A stretch of DNA of 64,000 nt from BOKV01 sp049289295 (GCA_049289295.1 JBATLL010000062.1:1-64000), one strand, 5' to 3'. Positions 25,940-35,719 are shown, counted from the first letter of the stretch. The notes: generated by a model not told the origin, from the letters alone. Numbers and translations are program-made.

Positions 25940-26989
25940 TCAGTGCCCCGAATTGATCATGTCGATTGCCATCTTGCCCATCATCGGAACGGCAGCGCCA
26001 TAGGCGCGCGCCTTTTCAGGGTTCGAGGCATTGCCGTCGATGGACCGCTTGTAGACGCCCTGCAGTATGGCGGCGAGGCGGAAGAAGGAAAAGGCAAGAT
26101 AAACCGACCAGTTGTCGATCGCGCCAATTCCCCTGCGCCGACAGTAGCTGGCAACATATTCCTCTTCGCTGGGCAGGCCGATAGCCTTGCGATCAATGCC
26201 TCCAAGCCCCCGGAATCCGCCCTGATGCGGTAGCCGCCATTGCATGCACTGGTAGGCAAGATCAGCCAAGGGATGCCCCAGCGTCGACAATTCCCAGTCG
26301 AGAAGGCCCAGAATGTCCGAACTGGATCGCGCAAACACCATATTGTCGATCCGGTAGTCGCCATGCACCAGCGATACATTGCCATCATCTGCCGGAATGC
26401 GCGACGACAACCAGTCCATCAGTCTGTGCAGGTCGTCGTTTCGCTCCACTTCGCTTGCTTCATACTGTTTCGACCAGCGCGTGAACTGGCGTTCGAAATA
26501 GTTTCCCGCAACACCGAAATCCTCTAGCCCGACCTTCGTGATATCGACACTGTGCAGGGCGGCGAGCGCGGCATTCATCGAATCGTAGATTTCGCCGCGA
26601 TGGCGTTCTGCATCGGGACCCACCAACTCGTGCAATGCCGGATCCCAGAAGATGCGACCGTCCAGATATTCCATGACGAAGAACATCCGGTCTATCGGCG
26701 AATCCTCGTCACACAGTGCAAATACCCTTGGCACCGGAACGCCGCTGCCCTGCAAGGCCTTCATCACACGATACTCGCGGTCAATCTGGTGCGCGGACTT
26801 GAGCAATTCTCCGGGCGGTTTTGCCCGCAGGACATATTTCCCGCTTTCCGCCACCACCAGATAGGTCGGATTGGATTGGCCAGTGTCGAACTTGCGGATT
26901 TCATGCAGTTCCTCAAAGCCCGCCACATGGGCCTCGAGCCACGGCGTGAGCAGTTTGTCGTCGATAAGATTTGGGCTTTCAGTCATCAT
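25940..26989 (-). CDS. APH-family phosphotransferase (ACAD10/11 kinase-domain-like)
   Basis: 349-residue kinase-fold protein. The Brenner motif is HGDYRIDN (H209, D211, N216) and the metal-binding aspartate is D231 in LLDWELSTLGHPLADLA. This variant, with LDWE...GHP.ADLAY, is typical of bacterial relatives of the kinase domain of human ACAD10/11, which act on hydroxyacyl substrates, rather than of aminoglycoside resistance enzymes. It could work with the acyl-CoA dehydrogenase at 36669. Not a resistance gene on this evidence. Confidence 0.82.
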   Translation of the reverse strand: MMTESPNLIDDKLLTPWLEAHVAGFEELHEIRKFDTGQSNPTYLVVAESGKYVLRAKPPGELLKSAHQIDREYRVMKALQGSGVPVPRVFALCDEDSPIDRMFFVMEYLDGRIFWDPALHELVGPDAERHRGEIYDSMNAALAALHSVDITKVGLEDFGVAGNYFERQFTRWSKQYEASEVERNDDLHRLMDWLSSRIPADDGNVSLVHGDYRIDNMVFARSSSDILGLLDWELSTLGHPLADLAYQCMQWRLPHQGGFRGLGGIDRKAIGLPSEEEYVASYCRRRGIGAIDNWSVYLAFSFFRLAAILQGVYKRSIDGNASNPEKARAYGAAVPMMGKMAIDMINSGH

Positions 26990-27084
26990 TCCATTCCCGG
27001 TTCAGCAATCCGGATTCGCGGTAGCGTGACCATGGCCGGGCCGCACGTCAAGCGGACATCACCAACTTCACCGCAATGCAGCGC

Positions 27085-28140
27085 TTACCGGGCGAAGCGT
27101 TCCAGCCTGTACTGTTTCGCCAGCGGCAGGATGTTACCATGCAGGACTTCGCTCGCCAGCGCCATTCCCGCGACCGGAGCAAGCGTCACACCGGAATGCG
27201 TCACGGCAACAAACAGGCCGTCAATCCCGCTTACAGCACCGAATACCGGAAAGCCGTCACGCGGCGTCGGGCGCGCGCCGATGCTCATGTCGCGCACCTC
27301 AAGCTGCTCGTCGATGGACAGCATTTCCTGCAGCGACGCAACCAGCCTGTCAGCGGTTTGCTGCGGATTGTCCATGTCATAGGTCCCAAGGAAATCCGAG
27401 CCGATCAGCAGGCTGCCATCGGCACGCTGGCGTGCATGCAGCTTTTCGGTGATCAGCAGGTGGTTGACGCTGTTCCTGATCGGCTGGGTCGAGACCAGCA
27501 GGCCCTTTGGATCGTCCAGCGGCAGGTCAACGCCCGCACTGGCGAGAATTGCCGGACTGGCCGTTCCTGCCGAAACGATGACGCATTCGGCCTCGATCAG
27601 CCCTGCGCTTGTTTGCAGGCCTTTCGCGCGCCCGCCATCAAGCGCAATTGCCTGAATGTCAGCCTTGATGATTGCCGCGCCACTGGCCTTGACGAACACC
27701 TGCGTCGCCTCGACCGGCTCGATCATGCCTTCATCGCGAACAAGGGCGGCAAGGGCAGGGGGATTGCGCAACAGTGGTTCGATTGCCCGGACCGCCGGCG
27801 CTTCGATCAGACGGATATCGTAACCCCATGAAGCATATTCCGACACATAGGATTCGAGTTCTGCGCCCTTCAACTCGTTGAAAAGTCCGCCGGACATGCG
27901 AACACCCAGTTCCGGCAGGCGTGCGCCAAGCTCACGCCAGGCACCGATTGACTGCATGCGCAGGTCGAAATAGTGGCGCGGATTGCCATGCGAGGCATTT
28001 ATCCACGAGAAGGAGGCAGGCGTGGCCTTTCCGCCGCGTTGAGGATTGCTGTCGACGACAACGACCTCCGCGCCAGCTTCTCCCAAGTGATAGGCAAGCG
28101 ATGCGCCGATGATTCCGCCGCCTGCGATCAGCACTTTCAT
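27085..28140 (-). CDS. FAD-dependent amine/amino acid oxidoreductase (DadA/GlyOx-like)
   Basis: 351 residues beginning with a dinucleotide-binding motif (LIAGGGIIGASLAYHL) and VVVDSN at the ribose contact. A C-terminal segment SGIDGLFVAVTHSGVTLAPVAG is typical of the D-amino acid/glycine/sarcosine oxidase family, where it closes the FAD site. It oxidises a C-N bond of a small amine or amino acid; substrate unknown. It stands alone, divergent from the TVP38 gene. Confidence 0.85.
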   Translation of the reverse strand: MKVLIAGGGIIGASLAYHLGEAGAEVVVVDSNPQRGGKATPASFSWINASHGNPRHYFDLRMQSIGAWRELGARLPELGVRMSGGLFNELKGAELESYVSEYASWGYDIRLIEAPAVRAIEPLLRNPPALAALVRDEGMIEPVEATQVFVKASGAAIIKADIQAIALDGGRAKGLQTSAGLIEAECVIVSAGTASPAILASAGVDLPLDDPKGLLVSTQPIRNSVNHLLITEKLHARQRADGSLLIGSDFLGTYDMDNPQQTADRLVASLQEMLSIDEQLEVRDMSIGARPTPRDGFPVFGAVSGIDGLFVAVTHSGVTLAPVAGMALASEVLHGNILPLAKQYRLERFAR

Positions 28141-28346
28141 GCAATTGAGCCCTTTCGTGGCAAGTGCGAGTCTGTGGTCCAGTTGGTGGCAATTCGCGGG
28201 CTGGCGTCAAGCACCATGCTTCGCAATGCCACATTCGCTCATCGCAAGTCGGGAAGGCGCAGAAAGCCTTGCTGCGATGCCGGTATTGTCACGGCGTCCT
28301 GCCATTGTTAGGTGTGCGCTGCAAACGAACGGAATATCCTCCCGGC

Positions 28347-29042
28347 ATGACCAACAGAGTTCAAACAGTGTTTCGGCAGATGGGCGTCAAGCTTTTGCTG
28401 CGCGCAACCCTGCTGCTGGGCATTCTTGCTGCCGCGGGCCTCATCGCCAACCGCTACCGGTTCGAAGACCTTCTTGCCGCCCTGAACTTTTCCGCCGGCG
28501 ACGAGGCTGGAATCCTGCATGGGCGCATCGCCTACCTGCTGCTGGCCGGACTGTTCACCGCAGCAGGTGGCCCAAGACAGGCGATCAGCTTTTTTGCTGC
28601 CTATTTCTTCGGACTGGCCGAGGGTTTTGCCATTGCGCTTGCCGGTAGCGCCCTCGGCCTGCTGGCCGGTTATGGCGCTGCCCGTCTTTTCCGGGATGCC
28701 GCGATACGCTTCATCAGGGGGCGGGTTGATGTCGCTGTCCAGATCTGGGCGCGCAATCCCTTCACCTTGAGCCTGATCCTGCGCCTGCTTCCGGTTGGTT
28801 CAAATTTCCTCGCCAACATGGCGGCAGGTGCAGCTGGTATCCCGCTTGTCGGTTTCTTTGCCGGGTCGGTTCTGGGGTACATCCCCCAGACTCTTGTCTT
28901 CGCGCTGATGGGTTCTGGCATCAATATTGGCAGCCGCGAACAGGTTGGGCTGTCAATAGCCCTGTTTGTCCTGTCAATCCTGCTTGGCCTGTGGGTCTAT
29001 GCGCGATACCGCAAGAATCTCAGGAACGACGCGCAGTCATAG
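28347..29042 (+). CDS. TVP38/TMEM64 (DedA-like) family membrane protein
   Basis: 231 residues from the ATG at 28347; the longer frame from 28164 adds non-membrane sequence. It has about five hydrophobic helices. The VTT-domain signature region AAYFFGLAEGFAIALAGSALG and a second amphipathic part near FTLSLILRLLPVGSNFLANM are visible. Members are implicated in lipid scrambling or undecaprenyl-phosphate recycling, but the exact role here is unknown. The last 6 bases overlap the end of the convergent glycosyltransferase gene. Confidence 0.85.
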   Translation: MTNRVQTVFRQMGVKLLLRATLLLGILAAAGLIANRYRFEDLLAALNFSAGDEAGILHGRIAYLLLAGLFTAAGGPRQAISFFAAYFFGLAEGFAIALAGSALGLLAGYGAARLFRDAAIRFIRGRVDVAVQIWARNPFTLSLILRLLPVGSNFLANMAAGAAGIPLVGFFAGSVLGYIPQTLVFALMGSGINIGSREQVGLSIALFVLSILLGLWVYARYRKNLRNDAQS

Positions 29043-29756
29043 TTCCTCGGTGCCTGGTGCCTTCGTGCGCTTGCGCAGCCACGTCACACCGAACAGGTCG
29101 TAAAGCCCGATCAGCGCCCGGTTGAAATTGTTGTACTTCGACACACCCATCACCCGTGGCCGGTCATTCACCGGCACATAGGCCGTCTTGTAGCCATAGG
29201 TCTGAAAAAGCGCGGGCAGGTAGCGATGCACGCTGGTGAAGAAGGGCAGTTTCAGGAATGCTTCGCGCCAGTAAACCTTGATGCCGCAGCCCGTGTCGGG
29301 GCAATCATCCCTGAGGATCGTGTCGCGTATCCAGTTCGCGGCCTTGGAAGCCCAGCGCTTGGAACCTGTGTCGCGGCGTTTGGTGCGCACGCCACCCACA
29401 AGGGCAATGCCGTCCTGCGTGCCCGGTTCGGACAGTTTTCCAAGCAGCGCAGCGATATCACGCGGATCGTTCTGGCCGTCACCATCCATCTGCGCGATGA
29501 CGGGAAAGCGGGCGCTCAGGATTCCCGACCGCAAGCTGGCGCTTTGCCCTGCATTGGTCAGGTGCCGCACGATGCGCAGCTTTGCAAACTTCTTCTTGAG
29601 CGCGGCAACCTCGCTTGCCGTGGCGTCCGTGGAACAGTCGTCCACGACAATCACTTCGCCAAGTGCGTTGGACGGCACATAGTCGAACGTTTCCGCAACG
29701 AGACGGCCAATATTGCCTTCCTCGTTGTAGGCGGGAATGACGACGGAGATTTTCAT
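29037..29756 (-). CDS. Family 2 glycosyltransferase, polyprenyl-phosphate sugar synthase type
   Basis: 239 residues from the ATG at 29756. N-terminal KISVVIPAYNEEGNIGRLV, then VVDDCSTDAT and MDGDGQNDP mark a GT-A fold of the dolichol-phosphate-mannose/GtrB group. No clear C-terminal membrane helices are present, so it is a short cytoplasmic form. It would load a sugar on undecaprenyl phosphate for use by the GT39 transferase encoded divergently next door. The frame extending to 30266 crosses into that gene antisense and is rejected. Confidence 0.87.
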   Translation of the reverse strand: MKISVVIPAYNEEGNIGRLVAETFDYVPSNALGEVIVVDDCSTDATASEVAALKKKFAKLRIVRHLTNAGQSASLRSGILSARFPVIAQMDGDGQNDPRDIAALLGKLSEPGTQDGIALVGGVRTKRRDTGSKRWASKAANWIRDTILRDDCPDTGCGIKVYWREAFLKLPFFTSVHRYLPALFQTYGYKTAYVPVNDRPRVMGVSKYNNFNRALIGLYDLFGVTWLRKRTKAPGTEEL

Positions 29757-29949
29757 GTGCGAACTGTCCTGGTTCCGCAGCGCCTCCCCAACGCCGCCTT
29801 GACTTGCGGCGGCGTAAATCCCATACACGCGGCCAATTGGCAAGGGGCGGCCCATATCGCCTGCATTCGCATTGCGACGGAACATCGGAAGCCGGAACTT
29901 GATTTCCCCAGTTGAAGAACCATTGGCCGAGGAAGGCCGGGGCAATTCC

Positions 29950-31392
29950 GTGGAATGGAAACGCCTGCTGCTGATATCAATGACGGCGCTGCTGGCGCTG
30001 CGCATTGTCTCGCTCTGGTTCAACAATACCGAACTCTTTTTCGATGAGGCGCAGTACTGGGCCTGGGGCAAGGAACCGGCGTTCGGATATTTCTCCAAAC
30101 CACCAATGCTTGCCTGGCTGATCGGCTCGATCACGGGGCTTCTTGGCGACAGTGAATTTGCCGTACGCCTGCTTTCGCCCTTGATGCATACCGCCACGGC
30201 ATATCTCGTGTGGCGCATCGCGCGCACGCTGTTTGACCGGCGAACCGGTTTCTTTGCCGCGTTCACCTATCTGACACTTCCTGCCGTGACGCTCTCTTCC
30301 ACGGTCGTGTCGACGGACGTGCCATTGCTTTTCTTCTGGTCGCTGGCGCTGTTTGCCTTCATCGGTTTCCGCAAGTCCGGTTCCTGGCGCGATGCGGCCC
30401 TTCTCGCGATGGCGCTTGGCCTTGGCCTTCTGTCCAAATATGCGATGATCTATTTCCTGCTTTGCATCGCCATATTCCTGATCTTCAGTCGTCAGGACAG
30501 AGGATTGCTGCGCCAGCCGCGTTTCTGGATGGCCATTCTGGGCGGACTTGCGCTGCTCACGCCCAATCTCATCTGGAACATGCAGAACGCCTTTGCCACC
30601 GTTGGCCACACCGGTGAGAATATCGGCTGGGATGGCCGTTTGCATTTTCTGCGTCTGGCGGAGTTCCTGGGTTCGCAGTTCGGCGTCATGGGGCCCGTGC
30701 TGTTCGGCATTTTCTTCATTGCCATCTTTAGGCTGATTGCCGAGGGCATGGACAGCAATCAGCGCCTGCTCCTGGCGTTTTCTGTGCCTGTCCTTGCCCT
30801 GATCTGCTTCCAGGCACTGATGAGCAAGGCATATGCCAACTGGGCCGCTGTTACCTATATTGCAGCGACAATCCTGGTTGCCGACCTGCTCGTCAATCGC
30901 ATTCCCGACTGGTGGAACCGCCTGTCACTGGGCATTCACCTATGCGCCTTCGCCGTACTTTCGGTTGCGGTCGCTTTCAGCCTTCCAGGCCAGCTACCAT
31001 TGCCTGACGAGGCAAACCCGTTCCGGCGCATGCAGGGCGCGCGTGAAATCGCTGCCAGGGTCGAGGAGCGGCTCAAGGAGAATTCCTATTCCGCGATTCT
31101 TACCGACAATCGCAAATTCTCCTCCCTGATGATCTATTACCTTCGCGATGCCGGGGTTCCGGTGAAGGCGTGGCTGGAAAGCGGCGCACCGTCGGATCAT
31201 TTCCAGATGTCGCGGCCATTTCAGGAAGACCCTGCCGAGCCGGTGCTTTATGTGACCAATGCCAGCAATGCCGCGCCGGTGCTCGCTTCCTTTACCAATG
31301 CCGTGCAACTTGCGACCGAAGCCATCAGCGCCGGTGAAATACCACGGGTCTGGCTTTACGATTTGCGTGGCTACCAGCGGCAGGTCCAATGA
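29950..31392 (+). CDS. Family 39 glycosyltransferase (ArnT-like, PMT_2)
   Basis: Integral membrane glycosyltransferase of the ArnT/PMT type that uses a lipid-linked sugar on the periplasmic side. The conserved acidic residues after the first helix are seen in ELFFDEAQYWAWGKEP, followed by many helices and a roughly 130-residue soluble C-terminal part. The start is unsure: the frame is open from a TTG at 29872 (506 residues), but the GTG at 29950 (480 residues), just before the first helix, is preferred. It overlaps the next gene by 4 bases. Acceptor may be lipid A, another lipid or a protein. Confidence 0.85.
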   Translation: MEWKRLLLISMTALLALRIVSLWFNNTELFFDEAQYWAWGKEPAFGYFSKPPMLAWLIGSITGLLGDSEFAVRLLSPLMHTATAYLVWRIARTLFDRRTGFFAAFTYLTLPAVTLSSTVVSTDVPLLFFWSLALFAFIGFRKSGSWRDAALLAMALGLGLLSKYAMIYFLLCIAIFLIFSRQDRGLLRQPRFWMAILGGLALLTPNLIWNMQNAFATVGHTGENIGWDGRLHFLRLAEFLGSQFGVMGPVLFGIFFIAIFRLIAEGMDSNQRLLLAFSVPVLALICFQALMSKAYANWAAVTYIAATILVADLLVNRIPDWWNRLSLGIHLCAFAVLSVAVAFSLPGQLPLPDEANPFRRMQGAREIAARVEERLKENSYSAILTDNRKFSSLMIYYLRDAGVPVKAWLESGAPSDHFQMSRPFQEDPAEPVLYVTNASNAAPVLASFTNAVQLATEAISAGEIPRVWLYDLRGYQRQVQ

Positions 31393-32222
31393 GCACAACC
31401 CGGCCAATCAACGCGGAAGGGCAGGCCGATGCCCGTGAAATCCGCACAATCGCTCTCATTGCACTGATCGTTGCCGCCATTACCGGTGCGATCTTCACGC
31501 TGGCCCCGTCGCTGGACATAGCCGCTTCCGCGCTTTTCTATACCGAGACCGGCCGCTTCGCGCTTGCTGACTCGGAGTTCTGGCGCTTCATCCGCACGGT
31601 TTTCCTGCGCGGTTTCACCGTCTGGTACATCGTCATATCCGTTTGCCTCTTCATCTCGATCAAGGCTGGCACGCGCGTCCTGACCTTGAACTGGAAGGAA
31701 TGGTGCTTTCAGGTTTTCTGCGCACTGGCCGGGCCGCTGTTGCTGACAAACATGGTACTGAAGGACCATTGGGGCCGTTGGCGTCCAAGGGAAATCCTTG
31801 AATTTGGCGGCGTGAACGGCTTTGCCCCACCACTCGACTGGGGCGGAACATGCCTCGACAATTGCTCCTTTGTCAGTGGCGAGGTTTCATCCACCGTAAT
31901 GAGCTTCTTTGCCCTGGCGCTCGTGGCGACAGCATGGCGCAAGCGCCTCTATCTCATCACCGCGCTGCTGTGGGGCGTGTCCGCGCTGATCCGCGTAGGG
32001 CAGGGTGGCCATTTCCTGTCTGACGCAATCTATGCCGGCATCTTCATGGTGCTGGTTGCCTGCGCCATCTATGCGCTGATGTTCCTGCGCGCCGAAAGTG
32101 CAGCTGAGGACGAGCATCCACAGCAGGCGGTTTCACGCCTTTTCAACGCCCATGACAGGTTCTGGGAAACGGTCTGCAGCGCGGGCCTGGCACTGCTTGA
32201 TCGCCTGGCGCCGCGCCGCTGA
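31389..32222 (+). CDS. PAP2-family phosphatase (LpxE-like)
   Basis: 277 residues with five or six membrane helices and all three PAP2 motifs: KDHWGRWRP (125-133), SGE (163-165) and RVGQGGHFLSD (202-212). The active site faces the periplasm. The layout resembles lipid A 1-phosphatase LpxE and related lipid phosphatases. Coupled to the GT39 gene by a 4-base overlap, so the pair may modify one lipid, removing a phosphate and adding a sugar, or may recycle the undecaprenyl carrier. Specific substrate is inferred. Confidence 0.87.
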   Translation: MSTTRPINAEGQADAREIRTIALIALIVAAITGAIFTLAPSLDIAASALFYTETGRFALADSEFWRFIRTVFLRGFTVWYIVISVCLFISIKAGTRVLTLNWKEWCFQVFCALAGPLLLTNMVLKDHWGRWRPREILEFGGVNGFAPPLDWGGTCLDNCSFVSGEVSSTVMSFFALALVATAWRKRLYLITALLWGVSALIRVGQGGHFLSDAIYAGIFMVLVACAIYALMFLRAESAAEDEHPQQAVSRLFNAHDRFWETVCSAGLALLDRLAPRR

Positions 32223-32237
32223 ATTCTGGTTCCCGGC

Positions 32238-33440
32238 TCAGGCGATCTCGAACAGGCCCGCACCACCCATGCCACCACCGATGCACATCGTCACGACGAC
32301 ATATTTCGCGCCACGGCGCTTGCCTTCGATGAGCGCGTGACCGGTCATGCGCGCACCAGACATGCCATAAGGATGTCCGATCGAAATTGCCCCACCACTC
32401 ACATTGTACTTTTCGGGATCGATGCCGAGGCGGTCACGGCAATAGAGCGCCTGGCAGGCAAAAGCCTCGTTGAGCTCCCAAAGGCCGATATCATCGACCT
32501 TGAGGCCGTTCGCCTTGAGCAGTTTCGGCACGGCAAATACCGGCCCGATGCCCATTTCATCCGGATCACAACCCGCAACGGCCATGCCGCGATAGATGCC
32601 AAGCGGCTGAAGGCCACGCCGTTCCGCCTCTTTCTCCTCCATCAGCACGCTTGCAGATGCGCCATCCGAAAGCTGCGAGGCATTGCCAGCCGTGATGAAG
32701 CGGCCTTCGCTGACTTTCTGCCCGCTTTTGAACACCGGCTGCAACTGCTGCAAGCCCTCAAGGGTCGTTGACGGCCTGTTGCCCTCGTCCTTTTCAAGCC
32801 GCACCGCCACGTCAGAAATTGCCTTGGTTTCGCGGTCCTGGACCTTCATGACCGCATCCATCGGCGCAATCTCGGCGTCAAGCCGCCCTGCAGCCTGTGC
32901 AGCGGCTGTACGCATCTGGCTCTGGTAGGAATATTCATCCTGCGCATCACGCGAAATGCCGTAACGCTCCGCCACGATTTCCGCTGTCTCCAGCATGCTC
33001 ATGTACAGTGAGGGCAGGGTGCGTTGCAGTTCCGGATCGGCAGCGCGATAGAGGTTCATCTTCTCGTTCTGCGTGAGTGAAATCGATTCCAGTCCCCCGC
33101 CAACGGTGATTGTCATGCCGTCGGCGATGATCTGCTTGGCAGCGGTCGCGATACCCATCAGGCCTGAAGCGCACTGGCGGTCTATGCTCATGCCGGCAAC
33201 GGAGGTCGGCAGCCCTGCGCGCATGGCACACTGGCGCGCCATGTTCATGTGGGTCGAGCCCTGCTGGATGGCAGCACCCATCACCACATCATCGACTTCT
33301 ACGCCCTCGATGCCAGCGCGTTTGACTGCCTCGCCAATGGCGTGCCCGCCCAGCGCCTGCGCCTGCGTATCGTTGAAGGCGCCCCGATAGGCTTTCCCGA
33401 TGGGTGTACGCGCTGTTGAGACAATGACTGCAGATCGCAT
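32238..33440 (-). CDS. Acetyl-CoA acyltransferase (thiolase)
   Basis: 400-residue thiolase. The nucleophile is C90 (DRQCASGLM), with catalytic H356 (GHPYGMSG) and C386 (CIGGGMGGAG). These are degradative thiolase features. It is the last gene of a leftward operon (SDR, MaoC hydratase, SDR, thiolase) that supplies the hydration, oxidation and cleavage steps of beta-oxidation-like degradation. Confidence 0.93.
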   Translation of the reverse strand: MRSAVIVSTARTPIGKAYRGAFNDTQAQALGGHAIGEAVKRAGIEGVEVDDVVMGAAIQQGSTHMNMARQCAMRAGLPTSVAGMSIDRQCASGLMGIATAAKQIIADGMTITVGGGLESISLTQNEKMNLYRAADPELQRTLPSLYMSMLETAEIVAERYGISRDAQDEYSYQSQMRTAAAQAAGRLDAEIAPMDAVMKVQDRETKAISDVAVRLEKDEGNRPSTTLEGLQQLQPVFKSGQKVSEGRFITAGNASQLSDGASASVLMEEKEAERRGLQPLGIYRGMAVAGCDPDEMGIGPVFAVPKLLKANGLKVDDIGLWELNEAFACQALYCRDRLGIDPEKYNVSGGAISIGHPYGMSGARMTGHALIEGKRRGAKYVVVTMCIGGGMGGAGLFEIA

Positions 33441-33486
33441 GGTTCGGCTCCTTTGGTGGATAGGTTCAAACGGGGGAGTTGGCTCT

Positions 33487-34395
33487 TCAGCCGCTATTCT
33501 TCATTGCTGCGCCAAGGATCTTGGCAACATGCTCGCGACCTTCCATGAAGTGATCGGCCCTGTCCATCGCGCTGATGCGCCCGAACAGGCTTGCTACCGT
33601 GTCGGCATCGCGCTTGCCAGGTTCAAGCCACATGCCCTCGCTTTCGCGGATTTCCATGGTCGAATAATAGCCCGCGCCAGCAAACATCACCGTGCGATTG
33701 GGCGCGCCATCGCTGACGAGAAAGACTGCGGCGGGTGTCACGAATGCCGGGTCAAGTGCTACCAGCATCTGCGGTGTCAGGATATCTTCCGTCATGCGGG
33801 TTGCAGCTGTCGGCGAAATGCAGTTGATGCGGATGTTGTTCTTGGCGCCTTCAATGCACAGCGTGTTCATCAGGCCAACAAGCCCCATCTTCGCCGCGCC
33901 ATAATTGGCCTGCCCGAAATTGCCATAGACACCGGAAGTGGATGTCGTCATCAGGATGCGGCCATGATTCTGTTCCTTCATCACCGGCCAAACCGCCAGC
34001 GAGCAGTTGGCCGAGCCGTTGAGGTGAACATCAATGACTGGACGCCATTCCTGCGGCGTCATCTTGGCGAAGCTCTTGTCGCGCAGAATGCCCGCATTGT
34101 TGATGAGAATATCGATCCGCCCCCATTTGGACATCACCGAATCCACCATTGCCTGGCATTGGTCGAAATCTGCAACATTGGCATCATTAGCCATTGCAGA
34201 ACCGCCGCTTGCGGCAATTTCTTCAACCACAATCTGAGCAGGCGTGAGGGAACCGCCAGCGCCGTTGCGGCTCCCCCCGAAATCGTTGATCACGACCATG
34301 GCGCCGCGGCGCGCAAGTTCCAGCGCATGTGCTCTGCCCAGCCCGTTGCCTGCGCCGGTGACGATTGCCACCTTGTCATCGAAGCGGATCGTCAT
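33487..34395 (-). CDS. SDR-family dehydrogenase (peroxisomal multifunctional enzyme type 2-like)
   Basis: 302 residues from the ATG at 34395. It has the cofactor motif VTGAGNGLGRAHA, then NAGI and the active-site Y-x3-K as YGAAK. The insertion NDFGGSRNGAGGS after the second strand is characteristic of the dehydrogenase domain of MFE-2/17-beta-HSD4 proteins. It would oxidise 3-hydroxyacyl-CoA made by the MaoC hydratase. The longer frame to 34440 is not preferred. Confidence 0.9.
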   Translation of the reverse strand: MTIRFDDKVAIVTGAGNGLGRAHALELARRGAMVVINDFGGSRNGAGGSLTPAQIVVEEIAASGGSAMANDANVADFDQCQAMVDSVMSKWGRIDILINNAGILRDKSFAKMTPQEWRPVIDVHLNGSANCSLAVWPVMKEQNHGRILMTTSTSGVYGNFGQANYGAAKMGLVGLMNTLCIEGAKNNIRINCISPTAATRMTEDILTPQMLVALDPAFVTPAAVFLVSDGAPNRTVMFAGAGYYSTMEIRESEGMWLEPGKRDADTVASLFGRISAMDRADHFMEGREHVAKILGAAMKNSG

Positions 34396-34400
34396 CCCGT

Positions 34401-34886
34401 CTATCTCCCGTCTTTTCCAACCATGATGAGGCTGATCCACTCGGCAACAAGCGCCGGCTTTTCCTCACCCTGAATTTCCACGCTCACTTCATGGCGCAAC
34501 TGCAATTCGCCGGGCTTCTTCTCGTTGGTTTCAACCCGGTTGAAATGACCTCGAATTTCGGCACCGGCCCTGACCGGCACGAGGAAACGGATCTTGTCGA
34601 AACCGTAATTGATGCCCATCGTTGTTCCCGCAATCGACGGTATCGCGTCCATTGCCAGGGCCGACAGCATGGAAAGCGTGAGGAACCCGTGCGCGATCGT
34701 GCCGCCGAACGGCGTCTCGGCCTTTGCCCTTGCCGGGTCGACATGGATGAACTGGTGATCGAGCGTTGCGTCCGCAAACTGGTCGATCATCGGTTGGCTC
34801 AACGCATACCAGCGCGACTGCGACCTGGCAGGGACTTTTCCCGCAAGCAGATCCTCAAGTGTGACTGTGGCGCGTTCTGAACTCAT
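34401..34886 (-). CDS. MaoC-family enoyl-CoA hydratase
   Basis: 161-residue hotdog-fold protein. The hydratase motif is visible as the D/H pair in HQFIHVDPARA followed by PFGGTIAHGFLTLS. It would hydrate a 2-enoyl-CoA to 3-hydroxyacyl-CoA. The start at 34886 is chosen because upstream residues in the longer frame overlap the next gene antisense to its pattern. It lies 5 bases from both flanking operon members. Confidence 0.9.
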   Translation of the reverse strand: MSSERATVTLEDLLAGKVPARSQSRWYALSQPMIDQFADATLDHQFIHVDPARAKAETPFGGTIAHGFLTLSMLSALAMDAIPSIAGTTMGINYGFDKIRFLVPVRAGAEIRGHFNRVETNEKKPGELQLRHEVSVEIQGEEKPALVAEWISLIMVGKDGR

Positions 34887-34891
34887 TGCGC

Positions 34892-35719
34892 CTACTCGCC
34901 AAACAGATTGTGGCCGGTTTCCACGTGAATGCCACCATCGAGGGGCAGGATCGCGCCTGTGATATACGAGCCACCCTTGCCGCACAGGTAAAGCGTTGCC
35001 CCGGCGACATCGGATGGTGCGCCGATGCGCCCCAGTGGCACATCAGCGCCGACCTTGGCAGCCTTTTCATCCGTGCCAGTGGCAAATGCCGTCATCTTGG
35101 ACTGGAAGGGACCTGGCGCAAACGCATTGAAGGTAATGCGCTTGTGCGCGAGTTCCTTGGCGAGGATTTTGGTCAGATGGTGCACCGCAGCCTTTGAAGC
35201 AGAATAGGAATAGGCTCCGTCGCCTAGCGGCAAAGTACCCATCACGGAACCCAGATTGACCACGCGCGCCGGGTCTTCATGACTGGCCGCAGCTTCCAAC
35301 AAAGGCAGTAGATCGCGTGTCAGGCTGAACAGCCCCGTGACGTTGACGTCCAGGACCTTGGACCATGCGCCATAGGGGAAATCTTCTATCGTGGCACCCC
35401 AGGTAACCCCGGCATTGTTGAATAGCATATGCAGGCGGTCCGTGCGCGCCGTGACATCCGCCACGAGTGAGCGCACGCCATCTTCGCTCGACACATTGCC
35501 AGCAAAGCCTTCAGCACTGCCGCCCGTTCCTTGCGACATGGCGATGCCGTTGAGTTCGGCAGCCACTGCCGCGCAGTCCTCGCCCTTGCGTGAGGCGATC
35601 ATCACGTGCGCACCGGCGCGGACCAGCGCAGTAGCGATCATCCTGCCGATGCCGGTGGCCCCGCCAGTGACAAGGGCAGTCTTCCCCTTCAACGAAAAAA
35701 GTTCCTCGAAAATGGACAT
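34892..35719 (-). CDS. SDR-family oxidoreductase
   Basis: 275 residues from the ATG at 35719, preceded by GAGGAACC. Cofactor motif TGGATGIGR, NNAG, and Y-x3-K as YSASKAAVHH. Classical SDR, probably NADP-linked judging from the ASRKG basic patch. First gene of the leftward acyl-CoA operon, directly downstream of the palindrome-covered promoter. It may reduce or oxidise a hydroxyl or keto group on the pathway substrate; the substrate is unknown. Confidence 0.9.
   Translation of the reverse strand: MSIFEELFSLKGKTALVTGGATGIGRMIATALVRAGAHVMIASRKGEDCAAVAAELNGIAMSQGTGGSAEGFAGNVSSEDGVRSLVADVTARTDRLHMLFNNAGVTWGATIEDFPYGAWSKVLDVNVTGLFSLTRDLLPLLEAAASHEDPARVVNLGSVMGTLPLGDGAYSYSASKAAVHHLTKILAKELAHKRITFNAFAPGPFQSKMTAFATGTDEKAAKVGADVPLGRIGAPSDVAGATLYLCGKGGSYITGAILPLDGGIHVETGHNLFGE

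Noticed and set aside
25940..26989. Aminoglycoside resistance phosphotransferase
   Set aside because: It shares the APH fold, but the motif pattern and the acyl-CoA gene context match the ACAD10/11 kinase group.
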